A stretch of DNA of 64,000 nt from Candidatus Propionivibrio dominans (lineage in GTDB: Bacteria > Pseudomonadota > Gammaproteobacteria > Burkholderiales > Rhodocyclaceae): NCBI GenBank assembly GCA_016709335.1, contig JADJNC010000060.1, positions 218,111 through 282,110 of the forward strand, given 5' to 3'. A program made the translations under genes and the position numbers. The notes beneath the pieces were generated by a model. The model made no database searches. It was not told the origin of the DNA and saw only the letters and a list, made by a program, of their open reading frames with translations. Position 1 is the stretch's first letter, and every line of letters begins with the position of its first letter. Below are positions 28,349 through 36,112 of this stretch, piece by piece.

Positions 28349-30616
28349 TCAGGGTTGCTTCGCCCGTTTTCCCTTCATCGCCCGCACCTCAAAACGGACG
28401 GCCTCAAGTTCGCGTCCCAGCGCATCGGCCAGCGCCAGTCGATGCCGTCCGGGTGAGGGTCGCCATAACACCTCCTGTGCGGCAGGGCCAAGCGGCTGAC
28501 CGTCGAGTTGCCACTGCCAGCCGGGGTCGGGCTGGCCTGAGAGTTGCAGGGCGATACGCTGGCGAGCGGGCGGAATATCCGGGTCGAGCGCGATGATCGT
28601 TCCCTGCCCCGGATAGGCGATGTGCGCCAGTGCCGTGCTTTCGGCGAGGCGTACCACGCTCATGCCGGTGCCGGCAACAAACCATTCCTGGCGTGCCGGT
28701 TCCTTGATTCTGCCGGGCGGCTCGAAGCGGATCGGCTGCTGCCTGACGCCGGGCGGCGGAACATTCGCCACGCCCGGCCGGTTGTTGCCGCCCCGATGCA
28801 GCCAGTCCATCACCTCGCGCCAGACCGGTGCGGCGCCGGAAACGCCCGACACATCATGCATCGCCTCGCCGGCGGCGTTGCCGACCCACACCGCCACCGT
28901 ATAACGCGGCGAGAAGCCGACGCACCAGTTGTCGCGCATATCCTTGCTGGTTCCGGTTTTCGCCGCGCTCCAGTAAGGCGTGGCGAGCCACGATTCAAGG
29001 CCGAAGGTGCCGACCCGGGCGGTGCGGTCAGCCAGGATGTCCGCGACGATGAAGACCGGCGCCGCCGCCGCAACCTGCCGCGCGCTGCCCTCGAAAACGC
29101 CGCTGCAGCCGCCTTCGACACAAGGCCGGCGCACCTTGTCGGCGCCGGTGTCGCGGCTCACGCGCAGCGGCGACCAGCGGCCACCGTTGGCCAGCGTGCG
29201 ATAGGCGTTGGCCAGCATGAGCAGGGAAATGTCGGCCGAGCCGAGCGCCAGGCTGAAGCCGTAGTAATCGCCGTTTTCGCTCAGGCTTTTGAAGCCGAAG
29301 GCATACAGGCGGTCACGCAAGGCATCCGGCCCGATGCGCACCAGCGTGCGTACCGCCGGCACGTTGAGCGATCCGCCGAGGGCCATGCGCGCACTGACCC
29401 AGCCGCGATACTCCGGTGCATAATTTTGCGGCACATAAAGGCCGTTGCTGGTGGTCACCGCCAGTGGCGAATCGTCGAGCAACGACGCCGCCGTCAGATC
29501 ACGACGCTCGAAGGCCAGCGCATACAAGAAAGGCTTGAGCGTCGAGCCGGCCTGGCGCAGCGCCGTGACGCCATCGACCTCGGGCGCAGCCGATAAGGCG
29601 CCGCTCGAACCGACCCAGGCCAGCACCTCACCCGAGGCGTTGTCGATCACCAGCAACGCGCCGTCCTCGGCGTTCTGCCGCGCGATGTCGTGCAAGTGGC
29701 GTTGCAGGGAAGCACTGGCAAAACGCTGGAGATCGGCGTCAAGCGTGCTGCGCAGCCGCTCACCCGGTCGGTTGAGCAGTTTCTGCGCCAGATGCGGCGC
29801 CAGCCCCGGCGACTGTTCGGCGCCCAGCCAGCCGGCCCCTGTGGCCTGATCGCGCAGGCCGCCGGCCAGCGCCAGCCGGGCCAGGCCGTCCAGCCCCTCG
29901 CACTTGGCGGGCCCTGCCCGCTTCATTTGCGCCATCGCCTGCAACACGCCGCAGGCGCGCGTCGCCACGCTCTGCGCAGAAGCCCCCGGTGCGCGCAACA
30001 ATGCCGCTGCCAGTGCCGACTCGCGCTCGTCGAGACCGTCCGGCCACTTGCCGAACAGCCCGCGGCTCATCGCCGCAACGCCGACCATCTCGCCACGGAA
30101 ACCAGCAAGATTGAGGTAGGCCTCAAGGATCTCGTCCTTCTTCCAGCGCTGCTCCAGCCACAGCGCGCCTGCCGCCTGCGAAATTTTTTCCGGTACGCTG
30201 CGCCGGCCATGACGCGGCGCGCTGTCGTTGGCCTGCTCGTCGAGCAGCCCGACGAGCTGCATCGACAGCGTACTGGCGCCGCGCGTCCGGGTAGTCCATA
30301 AATTGCGCCAGGCACCGGCGGCGGCTGCGCTCCAGTCGACGCCGGCATGTTCGTAGAATTTTTTGTCCTCGGAGGCCAGCAGCGCACGCAGCAGGCTTGG
30401 AGAAACATCTTCGATGCGCGTCCACGGCAAACGCCGCTGCCTCATGTCGATACGTTTGCTGTGCAGGGGTCGCCCGTCGCGGGCAAGCAGAACGGCGTCG
30501 GATTCGGCATAGGACGCACGAACTTCGGCGAACGAAGGCAGCGCCGACGCCGGCAGGCTGCACAGCGCCCAGCAGGCGAGCGCGAGAAGTCCATTTCGAG
30601 CCTGATGCAGAATCAT
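28349..30616 (-). CDS. pbpC: penicillin-binding protein 1C (bifunctional)
   Basis: About 755 residues. After a membrane/signal segment ('GLLALACWALCSLPASALP') comes a glycosyltransferase GT51 domain ('LLASEDKKFYEHAGVDW', 'RGASTLSMQLVG'). A transpeptidase domain follows with SxxK 'GSTLKPFLYA', SxN 'GGSLNVPAVR' and 'AKTGTSKDMRDNWCVG'. The C-terminal PBP1C-specific domain (about 670-755) is present. It polymerises and cross-links peptidoglycan in the periplasm. In many genomes pbpC follows an alpha-2-macroglobulin gene, which is absent here. The ATG at 30616 was preferred over an upstream TTG at 30646. Confidence 0.92.
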   Translation of the reverse strand: MILHQARNGLLALACWALCSLPASALPSFAEVRASYAESDAVLLARDGRPLHSKRIDMRQRRLPWTRIEDVSPSLLRALLASEDKKFYEHAGVDWSAAAAGAWRNLWTTRTRGASTLSMQLVGLLDEQANDSAPRHGRRSVPEKISQAAGALWLEQRWKKDEILEAYLNLAGFRGEMVGVAAMSRGLFGKWPDGLDERESALAAALLRAPGASAQSVATRACGVLQAMAQMKRAGPAKCEGLDGLARLALAGGLRDQATGAGWLGAEQSPGLAPHLAQKLLNRPGERLRSTLDADLQRFASASLQRHLHDIARQNAEDGALLVIDNASGEVLAWVGSSGALSAAPEVDGVTALRQAGSTLKPFLYALAFERRDLTAASLLDDSPLAVTTSNGLYVPQNYAPEYRGWVSARMALGGSLNVPAVRTLVRIGPDALRDRLYAFGFKSLSENGDYYGFSLALGSADISLLMLANAYRTLANGGRWSPLRVSRDTGADKVRRPCVEGGCSGVFEGSARQVAAAAPVFIVADILADRTARVGTFGLESWLATPYWSAAKTGTSKDMRDNWCVGFSPRYTVAVWVGNAAGEAMHDVSGVSGAAPVWREVMDWLHRGGNNRPGVANVPPPGVRQQPIRFEPPGRIKEPARQEWFVAGTGMSVVRLAESTALAHIAYPGQGTIIALDPDIPPARQRIALQLSGQPDPGWQWQLDGQPLGPAAQEVLWRPSPGRHRLALADALGRELEAVRFEVRAMKGKRAKQP

Positions 30617-30655
30617 CCTTTTAACCACAGTTTGGCGTAATGCCAATATCGTAAG

Positions 30656-30846
30656 GAAAGACTACGAAATAACTTCCTCAATTCTTGCATTTGAAGTTTG
30701 AATTGGATGGTACAAGTGACACATTGTAGGTCGGGTTAGCGTAGCGTCCCCCAGGAGGATTTGCTTCGCAGCATAACCCGATGGCAGTGTATGCCTAATC
30801 CGACGATTGTCGGGTTACGCTGCGCTAACCTGACCTACTGGATTGC
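30656..30846. mobile_element. MITE-like element, truncated copy 2
   Basis: Starts with the same 22-bp terminal repeat as the 8364-8635 element and matches the reverse complement of that copy through its 'CATTGTAGGTCGGGTTAGCG' core. It has internal changes and lacks the other terminal repeat: it runs into unrelated sequence after 'CTACTGGATTGC'. It lies 40 bases upstream of the pbpC start and may carry or displace promoter elements. Confidence 0.75.
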
Positions 30847-30931
30847 CTCTCCCGCAGAGAGAAGGTTGCAAACCCCATAGACTAGAGAATGCACATATCC
30901 GCGTTTGCCCGTGGCCCGAGGCCAGGCTTCG

Positions 30932-31064
30932 CGCTCATCCCGGCGCAAGCTGGGATCCATTAAGTCGATTGAGTCTATCGTTTCTGAGCCAGGTCAGTAG
31001 ATACACGCATGTGGGTTTGATTCACACGGGTTACTGGATTCCGGCTTGCGCCGGAATGACGACC
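30932..31064. repeat. REP-type palindrome pair
   Basis: 'CATCCCGGCGCAAGCTGGGA' at about 30936 and 'GGATTCCGGCTTGCGCCGG' at about 31036 in inverted orientation around an unrelated spacer. With the MITE copy these fill the gap 30617-31245, which has no gene. Confidence 0.7.
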
Positions 31065-31245
31065 GGGGAGGTATTTATCAATTGATTCAAAGCCTCTGAG
31101 GCGACGAAAGCCGATAAGAGTTGGATGCAACGCGAATATATCGATGAACAAACAATCCAGGGAGGAAAACCGAAGGGACTTCCGCGATGTGCCTGCCGAA
31201 TCGCTTGCGCCGTCGCTGGCGCAAGCGATCAATCGCAGGCTTCGA

Positions 31246-32142
31246 TCAGGCGACCGGATGCCGCAGGGCCGGATTTCCGATCGGCGGCTTGACCGAGTAA
31301 TCGTAGAAACCCTTGCCGGTCTTGCGACCCAGATAGCCGAGCTGGACCAGACGGGTCAGCGTGTGCGGCGCGGCGACATGCGGCTGGTGCATGTCCTGGT
31401 AGATATTCAGCGCCATCGCCTCGACCACGTCGAGGCCGATATAGTCGGCCAGTTCAAACGGCCCCATCGGATGCGCGGCGCCCGATTTCATCGCGTGGTC
31501 GATGTCGGCGATCGTTCCCGTACCCATTTCCAGCAGGCGCACGGCACTCAGCATGTAGGGCGTCAGCAGGCGGTTGACGATGAAACCGGTGGTGTCCTGG
31601 ACGATGACCGGATCCTTGCCAACCTTCTTGCAGAACTCGTCCAGGGTGCTGACGACCGCGTCCGAAGTCTCGAACCCATGAATGATTTCGACCAGCTTCA
31701 TCACCGGCGCCGGGTTGAAGAAGTGCAGGCCGGCGATCCGGTCGCGCTGCTTGCACACCGCCATCAGCGCCGTTACCGACAAGGTTGAGGTATTGGTGGC
31801 GATTATCGTCTGCGGCGAAACGATCCCCTCCAGTCGCTGGAACAAGGCCTTCTGGATGTCGATGTCCTCGATGATGGACTCGATGATCAGATCGCAATCG
31901 GCGACCGCTGCCTCGTCGGTGGTGAATTGCAGCAGACCAAGCGTTGAATCGCGGAGCTCGGCGCTCATTTTCTGACGCTCGACCATCTTGGCCAGCGATT
32001 TCTCCAGTCCCGAGCGAATCTTGTCCGTCGAACCCGGCGTCGCCTTGACGGCAACCGTCGGAATGCCGGCCTGCGCGCACACCTGCGCGACGCCCACACC
32101 CATCGCTCCACAACCCATGACGCCTACTTTCCTGATTTCCAT
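31246..32142 (-). CDS. 3-hydroxyacyl-CoA (3-hydroxybutyryl-CoA) dehydrogenase
   Basis: 298 residues. An N-terminal Rossmann domain has 'GVMGCGAMGVGVAQVCAQAG', and 'DLIIESIIEDIDIQKALF' and 'TNTSTLSVTAL' (NAD and catalytic region). The catalytic His is in 'AGLHFFNPAPVMKLVEII', and the C-terminal dimer domain carries 'DTTGFIVNRLLTPYMLSAVRL'. Size fits the monofunctional Hbd type, which interconverts 3-hydroxybutyryl-CoA and acetoacetyl-CoA. It is transcribed after the enoyl-CoA hydratase gene, a beta-oxidation/butyrate-type pair. Confidence 0.9.
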   Translation of the reverse strand: MEIRKVGVMGCGAMGVGVAQVCAQAGIPTVAVKATPGSTDKIRSGLEKSLAKMVERQKMSAELRDSTLGLLQFTTDEAAVADCDLIIESIIEDIDIQKALFQRLEGIVSPQTIIATNTSTLSVTALMAVCKQRDRIAGLHFFNPAPVMKLVEIIHGFETSDAVVSTLDEFCKKVGKDPVIVQDTTGFIVNRLLTPYMLSAVRLLEMGTGTIADIDHAMKSGAAHPMGPFELADYIGLDVVEAMALNIYQDMHQPHVAAPHTLTRLVQLGYLGRKTGKGFYDYSVKPPIGNPALRHPVA

Positions 32143-32268
32143 TTATTGCTCCCTTCCCGTTGGTTATGATAAAAAATTTTCGCACATATCGCGGCAAGCC
32201 GGCATTACTTTACGCCGGCATTATGCCCGGCAAACACAGGCCGGCAGTCCGTGTTGCCCGGATGCACC

Positions 32269-33045
32269 TCAGTGATGCTTGAAATCGGGCGCGCGCTTGC
32301 TGGAGAAGGCCTCCATACCCTCTTTCTGGTCGGCAGTGGCAAACACGGCATGGAAGGTCCGCCGCTCAAAGAGCAAACCCTCGGCCAGCGTAGACTCGTA
32401 GGCGCGGTTGATGCATTCCTTGGTCATCATCACCGCCGGCTGTGAATAGCCCGCAATGGTCGTAGCGGTCTTGAGCGCTTCTTCGATCAGACTGGCAACC
32501 GGAACGACCCGGCTGACCAATCCGGCCCGCTCGGCTTCGACGACATCCATCAGACGACCGGTCAGACAGAGATCCATGGCCTTCGACTTGCCGACCAGCC
32601 GGGTCAGGCGCTGCGTGCCGCCGGCACCCGGCAGGATGCCGAGCTTGATTTCCGGCTGGCCGAATTTGGCGGTGTCGGCGGCAAGAATGAAATCGCACAT
32701 CATCGCCAGTTCGCAACCGCCGCCCAGGGCGTAGCCGGCCACCGCCGCGATCACCGGCTTGCGACAGCGGCTGGTGCGCTCCCAGTTGCGGGTGATGAAA
32801 TTGGTCTTGTAGGCATCCATGTAGGAATAATCCTTCATGCCCTTGATGTCGGCCCCGGCGGCAAAAACCTTTTCGCCACCGGTAAGGACGATGGCGCAGA
32901 TCGACGCATCCGCCTCGACCTCGTCGAGCGCCTGGCTCAATTCGTCCATCATGTCGTCGGACAAAGCGTTGAAGGCCTTGGGCCGGTTGAGGGTGATCAG
33001 GGCCACCGGGCCGCGCGTTTCGAGCTTGAGGTTCTCGTATGTCAT
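32269..33045 (-). CDS. enoyl-CoA hydratase (crotonase)
   Basis: 258 residues from the ATG at 33045, which has GGAAGGAG upstream; the longer open frame before it is not coding-like. Crotonase motifs are the oxyanion hole '[11 protein letters not shown]' and '[19 protein letters not shown]'. The two catalytic Glu are present ('GCELAM' and '[20 protein letters not shown]'). It hydrates trans-2-enoyl-CoA. It precedes the 3-hydroxyacyl-CoA dehydrogenase by 126 bases on the same strand. Confidence 0.93.
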   Translation of the reverse strand: MTYENLKLETRGPVALITLNRPKAFNALSDDMMDELSQALDEVEADASICAIVLTGGEKVFAAGADIKGMKDYSYMDAYKTNFITRNWERTSRCRKPVIAAVAGYALGGGCELAMMCDFILAADTAKFGQPEIKLGILPGAGGTQRLTRLVGKSKAMDLCLTGRLMDVVEAERAGLVSRVVPVASLIEEALKTATTIAGYSQPAVMMTKECINRAYESTLAEGLLFERRTFHAVFATADQKEGMEAFSSKRAPDFKHH

Positions 33046-33599
33046 GGTGATGCTCCTTCCTGGTTTTGCCGGGTTGTTTGAATTCCTGAAGCCCCCGCGA
33101 CGGCCTGCTTGCACGGAAAAGCCATGCAGGGCCCGACCTGGCTGGACGATGCTACAGGAAAGGATGGACAGGAAATCCAGGGGGAATTGCAGAAGTATCG
33201 CCGACACACGCTGCCGCAGTCAATCGCCTGTCAGTCGACGGTCCCGCAGCATCCAGCTTTTTCAGAGTATTCGATCCATAGAATTCGGATGAGCGGAATT
33301 CCATTATCATCAGACCTGATCCCTGGCCTGCACACCGGGCCAACTCATGCTCCCAACACAAATGCTCCTTCATCCTGGAAAAAACCGGGATGAAGGAGAT
33401 TCAGATCAGTGCTTCATGGACAATCGCGCTAAGCCAGGGACTTGTCCTTGCAGCGACCTTGTGTCGATGCTCATGCCGCTGGTCTGGTAAACGATTCTGA
33501 CGCCGAGCCGGCGGGGTGCTCGCAGGCCGTTTGGTGCTTCAGCACCGGCAAGACGAGCTGCGAGTCATTGCCGCCAGCAGCGCTGGCCGGCGTTTCGCG
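33046..33599. other. intergenic, no gene; contains a strong hairpin
   Basis: No credible frame on either strand. The notable structure is the inverted repeat 33365-33398. Confidence 0.45.
33365..33398. repeat. 34-bp inverted repeat (hairpin)
   Basis: Arms CTCCTTCATCCTGG and CCGGGATGAAGGAG (one mismatch) around AAAAAA. There is no T-run on either side, so it is a poor intrinsic terminator, but it sits about 200 bases downstream of the last gene of sulfatase operon 2 and may stabilise or end that transcript. Confidence 0.5.
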
Positions 33600-34280
33600 T
33601 CAGGGCGCGGGAACGACGCGATAATAGACGCCGTTCGCGCCGTACGCCGGCTGGAACCAGGTATTGCCGTTCACGTAGTACGTCGTTCCGTACTTGTTGA
33701 CCGGCATCGAGTTCACCGGCAACGCGGCATAGTTGACGCCGATCGGATAGGCCGGTGCGACGTAGGTGCTGCCGGCCGCGACTCCCGCCGCATAGGCGTT
33801 CGACGCCGCAACTTGCGAGTTGGCGGACGCCACCGCCGCTCCGGCCGCCACGCCGACGACGGCCCCGGCGGCGGCCGCACAGCCGTAGCAACCAGCCGAG
33901 TAGGCGGGAACGGCGACCGGCGGATGGTAGGCCGGGTAGCCGTAGGTCGGCGGATGATACGCCGCTGCGCCACCCGGGTAGTCATGCACGGCGCCGGCAC
34001 CGTAGGCGCCGTACGTGCTGCCGCCGTAGGCGTTGGTGTGCTCGGTGCCGCCGTAGACGCTGTGCGCGCTGCTGCCACCATAGACATTGCTGTGCTCGGT
34101 ACCTTCGCCGGCCACATGCGTCGAGCTGCCGCCATAACGGTTTTCATGCGAGGTCTCACCGAAACTGTGGCTGGTGCTGCCGCCAAAACGATTGGCGCTG
34201 GCCCAGGCTGCAGCAGGATTGGTCCACACGCTCGCGCCAATGGCTGCCAGCGTAGCGACGATGGTAAAGATTCTGTTCAT
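33600..34280 (-). CDS. secreted Gly/Ser/Tyr repeat protein
   Basis: 226 residues with signal peptide 'IVATLAAIGASVWTNPAAAWA'. Three to four degenerate ~17-residue repeats follow: 'NRFGGSTSHSFGETSHE', 'NRYGGSSTHVAGEGTEHS', 'NVYGGSSAHSVYGGTEHT', 'NAYGGSTYGAYG'. Then come a Pro/Tyr-rich part, a Cys pair 'AGCYGCAAAAGAVVGVAAGAA' and a C-terminal 'KYGTTYYVNGNTWFQPAYGANGVYYRVV' domain typical of small periplasmic or envelope proteins. Last gene of the sulfatase-2 operon, 11 bases after the DUF2092 gene. Function unknown; His/Glu in the repeats could bind metal. Confidence 0.75.
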   Translation of the reverse strand: MNRIFTIVATLAAIGASVWTNPAAAWASANRFGGSTSHSFGETSHENRYGGSSTHVAGEGTEHSNVYGGSSAHSVYGGTEHTNAYGGSTYGAYGAGAVHDYPGGAAAYHPPTYGYPAYHPPVAVPAYSAGCYGCAAAAGAVVGVAAGAAVASANSQVAASNAYAAGVAAGSTYVAPAYPIGVNYAALPVNSMPVNKYGTTYYVNGNTWFQPAYGANGVYYRVVPAP

Positions 34281-34291
34281 GGTCTGTCTCC

Positions 34292-35212
34292 TTATTGCGA
34301 TTTCGTTGCGGGCTGAGCGGCCCCGGCCTTGGCTGGCTTGGCACCAACTATCGGTTTCACTCCCGGCGGCGGGGTCGCGCCCGGATGCCTGAATGCGATG
34401 CGCTTGGCGGCCTGCGCCTTCGGTGAGGCAAACGCGTCGGCAGCGATCACCCCGTCGATCTGCCAGTTCGTCAGATCCATCTCGTGCCGCAGCCGGAGCG
34501 GATCGGCCTTGTACACCGCACGAATGCGGCGCGGCAGCTTGTCCTCGGCGCCGATCCAGATCTGCAGGAATACGTCATTGTTGGCCCACGCCAGCATGTC
34601 GGTCTTCACCCCGCCAACGACTCCCGACGGTCCGATATAGAAAGCGAGTATCGTCCCCTCGGTCAATGCGGCATAGGGGTCAGTGACCAGCAGGTCGGTA
34701 AAGGGGAAGAAAAGTGCAGCCATGTCATAGGCGGACTTCAGCGTGGCGTCGATGGTCGACGGCGCATCGGCCACGGCGACCAGATCTTCTGCCGGCGCAT
34801 AGGCCATCATCGACTTGCCGTCGTAATAGAACTCGGACGCCGGCCCGTCGCCCGGCATCAGGATCCTGAGCTTGTCCGGCCGCTGCATGGTCACCTCGTA
34901 GCGCATCGTGTAAACGAGCGGCGGCCCGAATTTGCTGGGGAACTCATAACCGACGTTCGCCGTGAATGACATCGACCTGGCCGCCGCCAGCCTGGCGCTG
35001 ACGGCCTTGAGGAGGTCCATCGCTTTCGGCTCGACGACCAGTTTCGGCGCCGGCGTTGCCGCTTTTCCAGCCGGTTTCTTGACCGCCTTGGCGGCAGCGG
35101 GTGCGGACGCGGCGGGCGGTGTCTGCGCCGTGACCGCCGTCGTTACCGTGAGAGCGACGGCTAAGACCAGGGCCTGAGCCAGCGAGCTGCGTTGGAGTGT
35201 GTGTATTTTCAT
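34292..35212 (-). CDS. DUF2092-type periplasmic protein
   Basis: 306 residues from the ATG at 35212 (GGAG upstream). Signal peptide 'LAQALVLAVALTVTTAVTAQ', an Ala/Lys/Pro linker, then a lipoprotein-carrier-like beta domain: 'AMDLLKAVSARLAAARSMSFTANVGYEF', 'YEVTMQRPDKLRILMPGDGPASEFYYDGKSMMAYAP', 'PRRIRAVYKADPLRLRHEMDLTNW'. This matches DUF2092, a predicted outer-membrane-lipoprotein-sorting-like fold. The C-terminal Pro/Ala/Lys tail is low complexity. In the sulfatase-2 operon; role unknown. Confidence 0.82.
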   Translation of the reverse strand: MKIHTLQRSSLAQALVLAVALTVTTAVTAQTPPAASAPAAAKAVKKPAGKAATPAPKLVVEPKAMDLLKAVSARLAAARSMSFTANVGYEFPSKFGPPLVYTMRYEVTMQRPDKLRILMPGDGPASEFYYDGKSMMAYAPAEDLVAVADAPSTIDATLKSAYDMAALFFPFTDLLVTDPYAALTEGTILAFYIGPSGVVGGVKTDMLAWANNDVFLQIWIGAEDKLPRRIRAVYKADPLRLRHEMDLTNWQIDGVIAADAFASPKAQAAKRIAFRHPGATPPPGVKPIVGAKPAKAGAAQPATKSQ

Positions 35213-35238
35213 GATTTCTCCTTCGCGTCCTGACCCGG

Positions 35239-35541
35239 TTACGGGATCATTCCGCATTCGAACATCTTGTTGACGATAGGTGCCGCGATCTGGTTGAAGA
35301 AGGCCTGGCGCATCTGCGGGTCCTGCTGCAGCATCTGGATGGCGCGCTGTTCCATTTCCGGCTTCGGCTGACCCTGACCTTGCGCCTTCTCCTGCCATAA
35401 CTGCTCGCAGGATGAGGTCTGGTATTTCTCGATCACCTTGCCGGCGACGCGATCCATGATCGGGTATTGCGCGTAAACGACACCCACCGCCATCGACGTC
35501 GTGACGACAATGGCAAAATAAATGGAAGAATGCTTGCTCAT
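35239..35541 (-). CDS. small secreted protein, 100 aa
   Basis: N-terminal hydrophobic signal 'IYFAIVVTTSMAVGVVYAQ', then a helical domain with two Cys ('YQTSSCEQLWQEKAQ', 'IAAPIVNKMFECGMIP') and Gln/Met-rich 'MEQRAIQMLQQDPQMRQAFFNQ'. The two Cys could form a disulfide. It lies 26 bases upstream of the DUF2092 gene in the sulfatase-2 operon. No family recognised with confidence. Confidence 0.75.
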   Translation of the reverse strand: MSKHSSIYFAIVVTTSMAVGVVYAQYPIMDRVAGKVIEKYQTSSCEQLWQEKAQGQGQPKPEMEQRAIQMLQQDPQMRQAFFNQIAAPIVNKMFECGMIP

Positions 35542-35612
35542 GACGATTTCCCTTCAAAAAGTGTAGGCGCTGGAATGGATGCCTGGCGTGGACCGGGAGC
35601 GCCGCCCCCCAC

Positions 35613-36039
35613 TCATTTGGCCCGGGTGAAATATACATCGAACTTCTGCTGAGCCACAGCCTGGTAATAGACGCCCTTGAGTACATCGGCCGCCGGGTCG
35701 TAGGTCAGGTGTAGGTCGATCCATTGTAGCCGCCGCGCGCAGCTCGAAGAAGAGCTTGAGGGTCTTGCCGTCCTGCGTCGCCTCGGCGCGTGAAAACGGC
35801 AGCGGATTCGGATTGGCGTAAGCCGCGTCGAGCTTGCCGCTGGCGTCGCCGCCCTTGATGCTGATGACGTAGCCGCCGTCGGGCCGCACCCAACGCCCCG
35901 GCAGCGCCCCGAAAGCGGATTCGGACTGGATTGCCGCCTTGGCGGCAACCTGGGCAAGAGCCGTCGCCGGGACGGTTCCGCTGGCCAGGGCCAAAAACGA
36001 GAGGTAAAGCGCACTTGCTGTTTTCATCGCTGTTTTCAT
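35613..36039 (-). pseudogene. secreted beta-barrel-like hypothetical protein, two frameshifts
   Basis: Starts MKTAMKTASALYLSFLALASG with a signal peptide ending 'ATALAQ'. It continues 'GRWVRPDGGYVISIKGGDAS' and 'PFSRAEATQDGKTLKLFFELRAA' in one frame, 'GYNGSTYT' in a second and 'TYDPAADVLKGVYYQAVAQQ' plus 'KFDVYFTRAK' in a third. Two one-base losses near 35730 and 35713 separate them. Joined, it is about 140 residues, a small lipocalin-like or avidin-like barrel by appearance. The coherent text across frames suggests recent damage or sequencing error. Located between the sulfatase and the small secreted protein. Confidence 0.7.
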
Positions 36040-36112
36040 CGCATTTTCCAAGCTTCCCCGCCAGATCGAAATGGACGCGGCTGGCGCCCCCATCGGGACA
36101 CCAGCCGCTTCG

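Noticed and set aside
30656..30846. Repeat upstream of pbpC as a riboswitch
   Set aside because: It is a truncated copy of the 8364-8635 element in a different gene context, so a mobile repeat explains it.
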